A stretch of DNA of 64,000 nucleotides from Crocinitomicaceae bacterium (GTDB taxonomy: Bacteria; Bacteroidota; Bacteroidia; Flavobacteriales_D; Crocinitomicaceae), in contig JAQVCM010000001.1 of assembly GCA_028689775.1 (NCBI GenBank), positions 1 through 64,000 on the forward strand, in the 5' to 3' direction. A program made the position numbers and the translations under genes. The stretch's first letter is position 1. Every line of letters begins with the position of its first letter. The notes under the pieces were generated by a model. That model did not search any database and had not been told where the DNA came from. It worked only from the letters and a program-made list of their open reading frames with translations. Below are positions 8,467 to 17,374 of this stretch, piece by piece.

Positions 8467-9568
8467 TTTCATCCCAAACTATCCCTGCCGTATAATCCCA
8501 ATTGAAGTTCTCGCTTCTCTTCAATCCTTTTTGAATTAAAGAAGATCGTAAAGCATCATTTTCACTCATTTCTTTCATCGCATTTGCAATTTCTGAAATA
8601 TCCAAAGGGTTGACATACAAAGCTGCATCGCCACAAACTTCTGGTAGAGAAGTCAAATTTCCTGCGATGATAGGAACACCAGCTTGCATGGCTTCCACAA
8701 GTGGAATTCCGAATCCTTCAAAATAAGGGACGTATGTCAAACAATTTGCAGCAGCCATCACGTGCGTTAATTTCCCCAATGGAAGATGACCGGTAAAGTG
8801 GATTTTTGCAATGGTGTTTTCTGAAATTCCTTCTAAGTAAGAGTTGTCTTTTTTCCAAAGATTTTCGCCCACAATAACAAGGTTTTCTTTTCCGTTTTGA
8901 TTGGAGAATTTTTCAAATGCTTGTAAAAGACGTTGGATGTTTTTTCGTGGATGCAAAGCGCCTACGAAAATAAAATAAGGATTTCCTTGGGAGAATTCGT
9001 TCCGAATAAGTTCTTTTTGGATTTCAGAAATTGGTTGGAAAAGGGGAGAAACACCATTCCAAGCAACTGTAATTTTTGCTGGATTGATTTGGTATCTTTC
9101 CACAATATCTTGTTTTGAGTATTCTGAAACGGTGATGATTTTCCTTGCTTTTTGAGCGAATTTCGGAAAGAAATGTTTCAGATAGGTTCTCGGAACCCAC
9201 GGAACGTCTTGCGGATGTTGTTCAAAATTCAAATCGTGGATCACACCAATTTGTGGCACTTTGGACCGTAAACTCAAATATCCGTCAGGAGAAAAGAAAA
9301 CATCTGCTTTGTATTTTTTCAGCGCATTGAATACGGAAAATTCAAACCAAATGTAAAATAGAATCGGATGGCGAGCAGGTGGATTTAAAACAACTGGAAT
9401 GACATTGTCAGCAAAAACAAACTTCGGGTCAAACGGCCGATCAAACAGGAATATAAAGGTGTGTTCTGGATGACTTTCAGCCAAACGCTTGGTTACTTCG
9501 TAAGTGAACCAACCAAAACCTTCCATCTTATGAGAAAGTAAAAACCGTGTATTTATCGCTATTCGCAT
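8447..9568 (-). CDS. Glycosyltransferase family 4 (GT-B fold)
   Basis: The 373-residue protein starts MRIAINTRFL and carries the GT4 pattern: an N-terminal domain with GFGWFTYEV, the interdomain region FIFVGALHPRKNIQRLL, and the donor-binding EGFGIPLVEAMQAGVPII near the C-terminus. It transfers a sugar from a nucleotide donor to a lipid-linked or surface glycan, probably at the inner face of the inner membrane; donor and acceptor cannot be told. It stands alone, convergent to rodA, about 31 kb from the polysaccharide cluster. No signal peptide. Confidence 0.85.
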   Translation of the reverse strand: MRIAINTRFLLSHKMEGFGWFTYEVTKRLAESHPEHTFIFLFDRPFDPKFVFADNVIPVVLNPPARHPILFYIWFEFSVFNALKKYKADVFFSPDGYLSLRSKVPQIGVIHDLNFEQHPQDVPWVPRTYLKHFFPKFAQKARKIITVSEYSKQDIVERYQINPAKITVAWNGVSPLFQPISEIQKELIRNEFSQGNPYFIFVGALHPRKNIQRLLQAFEKFSNQNGKENLVIVGENLWKKDNSYLEGISENTIAKIHFTGHLPLGKLTHVMAAANCLTYVPYFEGFGIPLVEAMQAGVPIIAGNLTSLPEVCGDAALYVNPLDISEIANAMKEMSENDALRSSLIQKGLKRSENFNWDYTAGIVWDEINSALD

Positions 9569-9819
9569 CCGTCACGAAAGTAAGTATTTGTATTGTATCT
9601 GTAGCTAAAGTGTGAATTAAAATGTCTCAGTCTTTGAAAGTGTAGAACCAGTTGGATCTGGTTTCCTCCAAAAGCGTGTTGTCAATTGAATTCCGGAGTC
9701 AGCTCATTTATATTGATAAAAGAGTTGAAAATTGGCTTTAGCCGAACATGCTAGAAATTCGCTTTGAAAAACATCTGCTAATTTTCCACAATATCATCCT
9801 ATTTCCAAGATTTAAATCT

Positions 9820-9827
9820 TAAATTTG
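9820..9827 (+). promoter_or_regulatory. -7 element TAAATTTG of the DUF4139 gene
   Basis: Matches TAnnTTTG, 18 nt before the ATG at 9846. The rest of the 277-bp gap 9569-9845 shows no further feature. Confidence 0.45.
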
Positions 9828-9845
9828 GTATAAATAGATCGACCC

Positions 9846-11516
9846 ATGAAAAAATTCCTTTTCACCTTGTTGCTGATTCCTTTCTTTGGAACAACTCAAA
9901 AAACAAATACCATTCGCTTGGACATTCCGATTTCTAAAGTCAAATTATTTCCTTCTTCGGGCGAAATGGTTCATCAAAAGGACATCAAGTTAACGAGTGG
10001 AAGAAACCTGTTGATATTTTCTGAACTTTCTGCACAAGTAGATCCACAAAGTATCCAATTTTCAGCTGATCAAGAGTACAGATTAATTTCCGTGACCACA
10101 GAATTGGATTTCAAATCTGCTGAGATGCGAAATGAACGAATTGTCAAATTGAAAGATTCTTTGAATAAATTGAATGATGATTCACAATTGAATAAAGATG
10201 AGTTGGCGGCGTATCAAACGCAAATGAATTTATTGTCGGCAAATCAAAACATCAAAGGTGACAATGCGACATTGACAGTTGCGCAACTGAGAGAAGCAAT
10301 GGATTTTTACAGACAAAAAACATTGGAAATTAGCCGAAATGTAAGTCGATTAAACAAAGAGCGAACTGAATTAAATATGCGATTAACCAAAGTGAAAACG
10401 CAATTATCAGAGTTGAATTTCAAAGAAAATCAGCGAAGTAACCAAATAATTATCCTCATCGATGTTGAAAGTTCGGCTGTTGCTGCCTGTAAATTGTCAT
10501 ACCTTGTATCCAATTGCGGCTGGGAAGCAGCTTATGATTTGTCAGCAAAAGATTTGAACGAAAAGATAAATCTAAAATACAAAGCAAGATTATACAACAA
10601 TACCGGAAATGATTGGAACAATGTAGACTTAGTGCTTTCAACTGCTGATCCAAAAATGTCTGCCACGCAACCGATTTTAGCGCCGTGGTACGTGAATGTT
10701 GAACCAGTTTATCAAGCACCCATATCAATAAGAGGAGCAAGAAGTGACGCTAGTTTATACATTGATGGTGTAAAATCAGAAAGTAAAAAAAGCATGAACA
10801 CGGTTTCAGACGAAGTTTATGAAAATCGAGATCAAGATAATAAGCAAGGAGTTAATTTTAAGCAAATTGAAGTCAATGCATTTACAACAGAGTTCAATAT
10901 CAAAGATAAATTCTCGTGTCCTTCGGATGCAAAACCATATTCTGTCGACATTAAAGAAGTTGATTTGCCATCAACTTTCACGCATTTCACGGTTCCGAAA
11001 ATGGATAACGGTGCTTTCATCATGGCGAATATTTTGAACTGGCAAGAATTGGAATTAATTTCCGGACCATCGAGTATTTATCTAAACGGTGCTTTTATTG
11101 GAAATTCAGAAATTGATACCAGAAGTGCGAGTGATACACTTTCTCTTTCTTTTGGAAGAGACAATAAAGTGGTTGTTTTGCGTAAACTGAAAAAAGAAAT
11201 GAGTTCCCGCAAAGTGATGGGAAGTAGCAAAAGAGAGACGTTCTTGTACGAAACGACGCTTAGAAATAACCATCCTTACGCAATTAAAATCAATGTATTT
11301 GATCAAATTCCTATTTCTAAAAATGATCAAATTGGCGTAACGCAAGAAGTACTTTCCAACGGAGTCGTTAATTCCATTACAGGAGAAGTCAAATGGGAAA
11401 TCACCTTGCAACCTGGAGAATCTAAAACATTTGACTTTGGTTATAGTGTGAAATATCCGAAAGATATGCATGTTCGAATGACGCAGTATAGAACGGTTAG
11501 TGCGCCTAGTTTTTAG
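9846..11516 (+). CDS. DUF4139 domain protein (MuiA-like), exported
   Basis: A 556-residue protein with an N-terminal signal peptide (MKKFLFTLLLIPFFGTT). It has a DUF4140-like N-terminal region, a predicted coiled coil at about residues 95-195, and a C-terminal DUF4139 beta-rich region ending in a GYSVKYPKDMHV segment. Proteins of this family are related to the mucoidy inhibitor A group; their biochemical role is not known. An odd feature is an insertion at about residues 296-309 with RGARSDASLYIDGVK, which resembles the plug motif of TonB-dependent receptors. It has its own promoter, and the following gene starts 2 nt (or 119 nt) after it. Confidence 0.8.
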   Translation: MKKFLFTLLLIPFFGTTQKTNTIRLDIPISKVKLFPSSGEMVHQKDIKLTSGRNLLIFSELSAQVDPQSIQFSADQEYRLISVTTELDFKSAEMRNERIVKLKDSLNKLNDDSQLNKDELAAYQTQMNLLSANQNIKGDNATLTVAQLREAMDFYRQKTLEISRNVSRLNKERTELNMRLTKVKTQLSELNFKENQRSNQIIILIDVESSAVAACKLSYLVSNCGWEAAYDLSAKDLNEKINLKYKARLYNNTGNDWNNVDLVLSTADPKMSATQPILAPWYVNVEPVYQAPISIRGARSDASLYIDGVKSESKKSMNTVSDEVYENRDQDNKQGVNFKQIEVNAFTTEFNIKDKFSCPSDAKPYSVDIKEVDLPSTFTHFTVPKMDNGAFIMANILNWQELELISGPSSIYLNGAFIGNSEIDTRSASDTLSLSFGRDNKVVVLRKLKKEMSSRKVMGSSKRETFLYETTLRNNHPYAIKINVFDQIPISKNDQIGVTQEVLSNGVVNSITGEVKWEITLQPGESKTFDFGYSVKYPKDMHVRMTQYRTVSAPSF

Positions 11517-11635
11517 GATTGAAATTAGTATTGAAGCATTACAATACAATGAAAAAACTTGATTGCGTGCTTATCATTCCAAATCAAAAAGAAATGATTG
11601 AGAGACCATTTGAATTAAATTTTCGCAGGAAACGA

Positions 11636-12352
11636 ATGACTAGATTTTTGGGGAATCAATGCATACTTGCCTGCTTTTTCCTGCTTTCCTGCCTAAATAA
11701 TAGTCTGTTTTTCGCACAAGATTTTCAGAAAGAAACGGTTGTTTTACATCAAAAAACAATTGCAAAAAGTGATAGTTTGGCGATATCAGTACTACATCGT
11801 GTAATTGCTACAAATAAACTTTCATCAAACGGGCAGGAGCGAATGACTCCAGTTTCAGGATTTATTATCAGATCAGAGTATTGGGTGTTTTGGAACAACG
11901 CATGTGATTCTATTCAGATTCCTATTTGGTCTCGAAAAAAGATAGTGGAAGATAATTTCACGATCTCTTTTCGAAAACTTCAAAATAAAATGGACGCAAT
12001 TATACTGCAATATTCAAGAACTGACGATCCAACATTTTTCACCTCCGATGCAAGACGTGTTTTTCAAATTATTGATTTGAATACAAGGCACATGGTACTA
12101 GATAAAGAATTTCCTGAAATCACAGTCCAGGATCGTACGGAGAAAGTCGATGGTTTTGAATCAGTTGATGTATTTAGACAAAGGTATGAATTGACATTTG
12201 AAGATAATGATGATGTAACGATAACGCACACAGGAGCTTGGGTTAAGAAAGGGTTAAACGGGACATATGTAAAAAGCAAGTCTACTATTCCAAAGCAAAT
12301 CTTTAAATTCACGTATCACAAAGATGGATCCATTTGGTATAAAAAGATATGA
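11636..12352 (+). CDS. Hypothetical exported protein or lipoprotein
   Basis: About 238 residues from the ATG at 11636. An upstream in-frame ATG at 11519 exists, but the segment from MTRFLGNQ on looks like a signal sequence (hydrophobic CILACFFLLSC) and a possible ribosome binding site aggaa precedes it, so I prefer the later start. FLLSC could be a lipobox; cleavage after FFA is the alternative. The mature part has no motif I recognise; it is basic and rich in beta-prone residues and ends FTYHKDGSIWYKKI. It follows the DUF4139 gene on the same strand and may share its transcript. Confidence 0.6.
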   Translation: MTRFLGNQCILACFFLLSCLNNSLFFAQDFQKETVVLHQKTIAKSDSLAISVLHRVIATNKLSSNGQERMTPVSGFIIRSEYWVFWNNACDSIQIPIWSRKKIVEDNFTISFRKLQNKMDAIILQYSRTDDPTFFTSDARRVFQIIDLNTRHMVLDKEFPEITVQDRTEKVDGFESVDVFRQRYELTFEDNDDVTITHTGAWVKKGLNGTYVKSKSTIPKQIFKFTYHKDGSIWYKKI

Positions 12353-12443
12353 TATAAACCATTTTAAACACGCATACCGTTCTGTCCCATTTAGGGATTA
12401 AATCTAAAAATGAAGTCAAAATCACAATTAAAAATTGAATGCA

Positions 12444-12743
12444 ATGAGTAAATTTCAAGAAATTGTTCAGTCAGAAACACCAACTTTGGTCGATTTCTTT
12501 GCAACCTGGTGTGGACCTTGTCAAGCGATGTCTCCAATTTTAGATCAATTGAAAGATAAAATGGGAGAGAAAGTTCGCATTTTAAAAATCGATGTCGATA
12601 AAAACCAAGATGTTGCGGCTAAATTTAAAGTTCGTGGCGTACCCACTTTTGTTCTTTTTCAAAGCGGAGAAATTCTATGGAGACAAAGTGGCGGAATGGA
12701 ATTGGCAACCTTAGAACAAAAAATAACGAGTGCGGTAAAGTAA
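12444..12743 (+). CDS. trxA: Thioredoxin
   Basis: A 99-residue thioredoxin fold protein with the active site ATWCGPCQ at about residues 21-28 and the conserved cis-proline motif RGVPTF. It reduces protein disulfides in the cytoplasm; no signal peptide is seen. I chose the ATG at 12444 instead of an in-frame TTG at 12435. Slightly shorter than the E. coli protein (about 108). Several thioredoxins usually exist in these genomes, so the symbol is functional, not orthologous. The mtnC promoter begins directly downstream. Confidence 0.85.
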   Translation: MSKFQEIVQSETPTLVDFFATWCGPCQAMSPILDQLKDKMGEKVRILKIDVDKNQDVAAKFKVRGVPTFVLFQSGEILWRQSGGMELATLEQKITSAVK

Positions 12744-12754
12744 GTTAGATTGGT

Positions 12755-12762
12755 TAATTTTG
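12755..12762 (+). promoter_or_regulatory. -7 element TAATTTTG of mtnC-mtnA
   Basis: Matches TAnnTTTG and ends exactly 4 nt before the ATG at 12767, predicting a leaderless mtnC mRNA. Confidence 0.5.
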
Positions 12763-12766
12763 CAGC

Positions 12767-13465
12767 ATGAAAGTTGAAAATATAGATTTTATATTGACGG
12801 ATATCGAAGGAACAACTACTTCCATCTCGTTTGTTTATGAAGTTCTTTTCCCGTATTTCAGGGAAAATATTTCCAAATTGAAAACCATGATTCACTTGGA
12901 TGAGGTGGCGGAAGCTTTCCAACAAACGGCTGAAGTTGTTGAACAAGAGGAAGGTAGAGTTGTAACGGATCACGATGAAATCATCGCAATGTTATTGAAA
13001 TGGAGTTTGGAAGATCGAAAGATCAAACCTTTGAAAACGGTTCAAGGTTTCTTGTGGAGAACGGGTTATGAATCGGGTGAGATTTTAGGTCACGTTTATT
13101 CAGATGTTCCTGTTGCGCTTGAAAAATGGAAAAAAGAAGGTGTTCAAATGGGAGTTTTTTCATCCGGTTCAATAGCTGCACAAAAATTAATATTCGGCTT
13201 CAGCGAGCAAGGAGATTTAACTCCATTTTTTTCCGCTTATTTTGACATCAACACCGGTGGAAAAAGAGATGCTGAAACCTATGAAATCATTGCTAAAAAT
13301 ATTTCCGTTTCAAACGAACACATTCTTTTCCTATCAGATATTGTAGAAGAATTAGTTGCTGCGGATGAAGCTGGATTTCAAACCATTCAATTGGTTCGAG
13401 AGGGAAATACTGCAAATTGGAAGTCGCACGTAAGTGATTTTAGCGAAATTCAAATAGAAAAATAA
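12767..13465 (+). CDS. mtnC: Enolase-phosphatase E1 (acireductone synthase)
   Basis: A 232-residue HAD-superfamily enzyme with motif I TDIEGTT (D12, E14), FSSGS as motif II, and FLSDIVEEL with acidic motif IV near the C-terminus. In the methionine salvage pathway it enolises and dephosphorylates 2,3-diketo-5-methylthiopentyl-1-phosphate to acireductone. It is followed after 20 nt by mtnA, which acts earlier in the same pathway, so they are one operon. mtnB, mtnD and a kinase are not in this window. Confidence 0.9.
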   Translation: MKVENIDFILTDIEGTTTSISFVYEVLFPYFRENISKLKTMIHLDEVAEAFQQTAEVVEQEEGRVVTDHDEIIAMLLKWSLEDRKIKPLKTVQGFLWRTGYESGEILGHVYSDVPVALEKWKKEGVQMGVFSSGSIAAQKLIFGFSEQGDLTPFFSAYFDINTGGKRDAETYEIIAKNISVSNEHILFLSDIVEELVAADEAGFQTIQLVREGNTANWKSHVSDFSEIQIEK

Positions 13466-13485
13466 TTAAAAAATAGATTAACAGC

Positions 13486-14568
13486 ATGAGTAAATTCAGA
13501 ACCATCTGGCCAACAGAAGATAAATACGTAGAAGTAATTGATCAACGACAATTGCCGCATGAATTTGTAGTTGTCAAATTGAAAACATACAAAGACGCTG
13601 AAAATGCAATCAAAGAAATGATTGTTCGTGGTGCACCGTTAATTGGGGCTACTGCTGCGTATGGAATTTATTTAGCAGTTCGTGAAATGATTGAAAAAGA
13701 ATTGGACGGTTCATTTTTAGACCAAGCTTTTTCAGATTTAAGAGCTTCTCGTCCTACAGCGGTAAACCTTTTTTGGGCTTTGGATAAAATGAGCGTTGCG
13801 CTGGATGATGCCGATGATTTTTTGAAAGTCAGTTGGGAGTCTGCAGCTGCTTTGGTTGAAGAAGATGTGGAAACGTGTCGAATGATTGGCGTTCACGGTT
13901 TACCAATTATCGAAGAAATTGCTGCTCGTAAAAACGGGGAAGCGGTGAATGTTTTAACGCATTGCAACGCTGGAATGTTAGGTTGTGTGGAATGGGGAAC
14001 GATTACTTCACCGATTTATCAAGCGGTTCAAAAAGGAATAAAAGTTCACGTTTGGGTGGATGAAACCAGACCACGTAATCAAGGCTCAAACTTGACGTGT
14101 TACGAATTAACCAAACACGAAGTAAATCATACCTTGATTGTTGATAATGCCGGCGGACATTTGATGCAACACGGAATGGTAGACATGGTAATCGTAGGAA
14201 CCGACCGTACAACACGCGATGGAGATGTTGCCAATAAAATTGGAACATACTTGAAGGCACTTGCTGCAAAAGATAATAACATTCCTTTTTACGTTGCTTT
14301 GCCTTCGACTACCTTAGACATGACGATTCGCGATGGTTTGAAAGAAATTCCAATCGAAGAGCGGAATCAGGACGAAGTAAGATATTCCATTGGAAAAAAT
14401 GCACAAGGAGTAATTGAACCAGTTTTGATTTGCCCAATAACAACTCCAGCAAGTAATTACGGTTTTGACGTCACGCCAGCGAGATTAATCACTAAAATAA
14501 TTACCGAAAGAGGAGTTTGCGATGCTTCTGAAGCAGGATTATTAGAACTTTTTCCAGAATACAAGTAA
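13486..14568 (+). CDS. mtnA: S-methyl-5-thioribose-1-phosphate isomerase
   Basis: A 360-residue enzyme of the eIF2B-alpha-like isomerase family. The catalytic residues sit where expected: Cys160 in THCNAG and Asp240 in GTDRTTRDGD. The N-terminal RGAPLIG motif (about residues 47-53) is also present. It converts 5-methylthioribose-1-phosphate to the ribulose form in methionine salvage. Second gene of the mtnC-mtnA operon. Confidence 0.94.
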   Translation: MSKFRTIWPTEDKYVEVIDQRQLPHEFVVVKLKTYKDAENAIKEMIVRGAPLIGATAAYGIYLAVREMIEKELDGSFLDQAFSDLRASRPTAVNLFWALDKMSVALDDADDFLKVSWESAAALVEEDVETCRMIGVHGLPIIEEIAARKNGEAVNVLTHCNAGMLGCVEWGTITSPIYQAVQKGIKVHVWVDETRPRNQGSNLTCYELTKHEVNHTLIVDNAGGHLMQHGMVDMVIVGTDRTTRDGDVANKIGTYLKALAAKDNNIPFYVALPSTTLDMTIRDGLKEIPIEERNQDEVRYSIGKNAQGVIEPVLICPITTPASNYGFDVTPARLITKIITERGVCDASEAGLLELFPEYK

Positions 14569-14600
14569 GAAATTAAAACACGAAATTATTCAGCTGGTGT

Positions 14601-14819
14601 TTATTCGTCAGCTGAATTTTTTTTGTCCGAAAGTTGTTCCTTCGCTAATTTCTCCATTGACATCAATTTCTCAACTTCTTCAGAAGTCAAAGTAATTCGA
14701 TTAGGATCCACGATGTCTTTCTGCGCTTTTAATTGAAGTGCGTTGCCTTTTAAATCTGCTATATCAATAGAAATTCCCATTTTGAGGTCAATTGGTTTGT
14801 GCAAATTTATGGATTTCAT
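14601..14819 (-). CDS. Small hypothetical protein (72 aa)
   Basis: A short basic-acidic protein: the N-terminal half MGISIDIADLKGNALQLKA is beta-prone, the C-terminal half LTSEEVEKLMSMEKLAKEQL is a charged helix. It has no membrane segment or signal peptide. The start codon shares CATG with an ATG on the opposite strand at 14818. I do not recognise a family; a second start at codon 14 is possible. Composition is protein-like, so it is probably a real gene. Confidence 0.5.
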   Translation of the reverse strand: MKSINLHKPIDLKMGISIDIADLKGNALQLKAQKDIVDPNRITLTSEEVEKLMSMEKLAKEQLSDKKNSADE

Positions 14820-14964
14820 GGGATTTTCGTTTATTTTCTTGTTAATTTATGCGGTCATCAAGTTGTTTCGGGTATTCGGTTTTTTATCGAATAAGGGTTC
14901 ATTTATTAGAATCATTGAAATGTTTTTTGTATTTTTAGTATGGAAATCAATTTACCACGATTGA
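14818..14964 (+). CDS. Possible tiny membrane protein (48 aa)
   Basis: Starting at the ATG at 14818 the frame encodes a hydrophobic segment GFSFIFLLIYAVIKLF and a second one MFFVFLVW, ending at 14964. Its end overlaps the upstream in-frame Met of the DUF2851 gene but not the preferred DUF2851 start. It could be a small membrane protein or chance coding in an AT-rich leader. Confidence 0.25.
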   Translation: MGFSFIFLLIYAVIKLFRVFGFLSNKGSFIRIIEMFFVFLVWKSIYHD

Positions 14965-14993
14965 TTTCATTTAAAACCACACAATTCACGGAT

Positions 14994-16211
14994 ATGAAAG
15001 AAGATTATCTACATCAAATTTGGCTAACCAAACGTTTCCCCAGCAATGAATTACATACCGTTGACGGTAGACCGTTGATTATCCATCAAACAGGTTGGCA
15101 CAACCATGAAAGTGGTCCTGATTTTTTCAATGGAAGCATTGAGTTAGACGGAATCAAATGGAGTGGAAACATTGAAATTCACATCAAATCTTCGGATTGG
15201 TATGCGCACAAACATCAGCACGATGAAGCGTATAACAATGTCATTCTGCACGTCGTTTATTCCCACGATCAAGCCGTTTTAATCGAAGGCGAAGAAATTC
15301 CGACCTTGGAACTAAAGCCGATTTTGGATAGTAGACATTGGTCGAGTTATGAATCTTTGATTAAACAAACGAGTTGGATTCCCTGCGAATCGCAAATAAA
15401 TACGATAGATCCTTTTTTTATCAGCATGCAGATCGAACAAGCTTTGGTAATTCGATTGGCAAGAAAATCAGAATTGTTAGAGAAACGATTCCAACTTTTG
15501 GGGAGAAATTTACAACAATTGCAATATGAAGTTTTGGCGCAAGCTTTTGGAGCGAAAATCAATGCGATGCCATTCGTAGAACTAACGCAGCGAATGCCTA
15601 TCAAAACCATTTGGAGAGAGGGAAAAGCAACTTCCTATCCGCTTTTAATGGGTTCTGCAGGATTGCTTGAAGGTATTGTTGAACCAGATTTGAAATCGAT
15701 GCAAGACGAATGGAAGTTTTATTTGTTGAAATATCGATTCGATTCGATGGAGAAATCTTCATGGAAAAAGAAAGGATTACGGCCTTCAGGATTTCCTGAA
15801 ATAAGAATCAAGCAATTCGCGCAAGTGATCAATCAAACAAATACTGATTTTTCATTTTTCGATAAATCAATCGCTGAATTGAAACAATTCTTTCAACTCA
15901 AAGATGAATCTGGAAATGAGATTTTGACCAAAGGATTTCAGAATTTGATGTTAATGAATGCAATTGTTCCTTTGCTTTTCTGGTATGGAGACTATAAAAG
16001 CGATGAAAGTTATAAAGACAAAGCCATTGATTTACTGTCAGATTTACCTGCGGAAAACAATACCATCATCCAATCTTGGAAAAAATTGGATTTGAAAGTA
16101 AAATCGGCCTTCGATTCTCAAGGTTTATTGGAATTAAAGAACGAAATTTGTAATTATAAGAAATGTCTGAACTGTAAAATCGGTGTAAAACTATTAGACA
16201 ATGGCAAATAA
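14994..16211 (+). CDS. DUF2851 family protein
   Basis: About 405 residues from the ATG at 14994. An in-frame ATG at 14940 exists, but family members as I know them begin with MKEDxLHxxW, which matches the later start. Typical are GPDFFNGSIELDG and WSGNIEIHIKSSDWY in the N-terminal third. The C-terminus has CNYKKCLNCKIG, a possible metal-binding cysteine cluster (Cys-x4-Cys-x2-Cys). Function is unknown; the family is largely confined to Bacteroidota. It overlaps the next gene by 11 nt, so the two are translationally coupled. Confidence 0.8.
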   Translation: MKEDYLHQIWLTKRFPSNELHTVDGRPLIIHQTGWHNHESGPDFFNGSIELDGIKWSGNIEIHIKSSDWYAHKHQHDEAYNNVILHVVYSHDQAVLIEGEEIPTLELKPILDSRHWSSYESLIKQTSWIPCESQINTIDPFFISMQIEQALVIRLARKSELLEKRFQLLGRNLQQLQYEVLAQAFGAKINAMPFVELTQRMPIKTIWREGKATSYPLLMGSAGLLEGIVEPDLKSMQDEWKFYLLKYRFDSMEKSSWKKKGLRPSGFPEIRIKQFAQVINQTNTDFSFFDKSIAELKQFFQLKDESGNEILTKGFQNLMLMNAIVPLLFWYGDYKSDESYKDKAIDLLSDLPAENNTIIQSWKKLDLKVKSAFDSQGLLELKNEICNYKKCLNCKIGVKLLDNGK

Positions 16212-16455
16212 AAGAGCTTTAAAACTAATTCAGAAAATCATCTTCTTTTTTGAGATGAGGTCGTACGGTGTTTGTTCATCGCTTGCACGGAAGATGGGAA
16301 TTCGTTCTTCGAAAGTACGTGTAGCATTTATCTATGCATCTTTTGTTACCTTAGGTTCTCCACTTTTGATTTACCTTCCAATGGCTTGGATTCTTGAGCA
16401 CAAGCACTTCTTTAAATTACAAAAAAAACGCAAAACTTCCATCTGGGAAATCTAA
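16201..16455 (+). CDS. PspC domain protein
   Basis: An 84-residue protein with the PspC pattern: RSYGVCSSLARKMGIRSSKVR followed by one membrane segment (about residues 42-64) ending in PMAWILEHK, then a basic tail. PspC proteins are small membrane proteins linked to envelope stress; this one is a minimal form. It begins within the DUF2851 gene and is followed 15 nt later by an RmlD-like reductase, an arrangement that suggests one operon. Confidence 0.75.
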   Translation: MANKRALKLIQKIIFFFEMRSYGVCSSLARKMGIRSSKVRVAFIYASFVTLGSPLLIYLPMAWILEHKHFFKLQKKRKTSIWEI

Positions 16456-16470
16456 ATTTATTTCAGAACC

Positions 16471-17358
16471 ATGAGAATAGTAATTACAGGATCTAACGGA
16501 TTGTTAGGGCAAAAAATAGTAAAGTTATGTCTTGAACGAAATTGGGACTTTATCGCTACTTCAAAAGGTGTCAACAGAAATCCAGATTGTCCAAATGGGA
16601 ATTACCTGGCGATGGATGTGACGAATAAATTAGAAATCAATCAAGTTTTTAGTTCGTTTTACCCAACGCATGTCATTCATACCGCTGCAATTACCAACGT
16701 AGATTACTGCGAAGATCACCAAGATGAATGTCAAGAAGTAAATGTACGTGCAACGCAACTTTTATTTCAAGCGACCAAACAATTTGAAGCACATTTTCAA
16801 TTGTTATCAACTGATTTTGTATTCGACGGAGAAAAAGGAAATTATACGGAAACAGATCTTGTTAATCCGTTAAGTGTTTACGCGAAATCGAAAGTGGACG
16901 CTGAAAACATTTTGTTGCATGACGAATATACCAATTGGTCTGTTGCCCGAACAATCATCGTTTATGGTGAAGGAAACAATCTTTCTCGCTCCAACATTAT
17001 TTTATGGGCAATCGACACCTTGAAAAAAGGAAATGAAATGACCATTGTCAACGATCAATATAGAATGCCAACGTGGGCAGATGATTTGGCTTGGGGATGT
17101 TTGGAAATTGCAAAAAGAGATAAAACAGGAATTTTTAATCTTTCTGGACCAACGCTATATTCTATTTATGATTTAGTGGTTGAAATTGCCAACTACTTAG
17201 CGATTTCCACTGAGAACATCAAAGCAATTAGCTCCTCAACATTAAGTCAAGCGGCCAAAAGACCGCCAAGAACAGGATTTGATTTGTCAAAATCTCGAAG
17301 AGAATTAGATTATAATCCACTTGAATTAAAAGAAACATTGGATTTGCTTTTAAAATGA
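16471..17358 (+). CDS. RmlD-like NAD(P)-dependent sugar reductase
   Basis: A 295-residue extended short-chain dehydrogenase. Nucleotide binding is shown by ITGSNGLLGQ at residues 5-14 and the catalytic pair by YAKSK (about residue 136-140). THVIHTAAITNVDYCE matches the dTDP-4-dehydrorhamnose reductase subgroup. The usual rmlA, B and C partners are not next to it, so the substrate may be another nucleotide sugar. A long non-coding repeat region follows. Confidence 0.78.
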   Translation: MRIVITGSNGLLGQKIVKLCLERNWDFIATSKGVNRNPDCPNGNYLAMDVTNKLEINQVFSSFYPTHVIHTAAITNVDYCEDHQDECQEVNVRATQLLFQATKQFEAHFQLLSTDFVFDGEKGNYTETDLVNPLSVYAKSKVDAENILLHDEYTNWSVARTIIVYGEGNNLSRSNIILWAIDTLKKGNEMTIVNDQYRMPTWADDLAWGCLEIAKRDKTGIFNLSGPTLYSIYDLVVEIANYLAISTENIKAISSSTLSQAAKRPPRTGFDLSKSRRELDYNPLELKETLDLLLK

Positions 17359-17374
17359 TGTTTTAGAATGGGTC

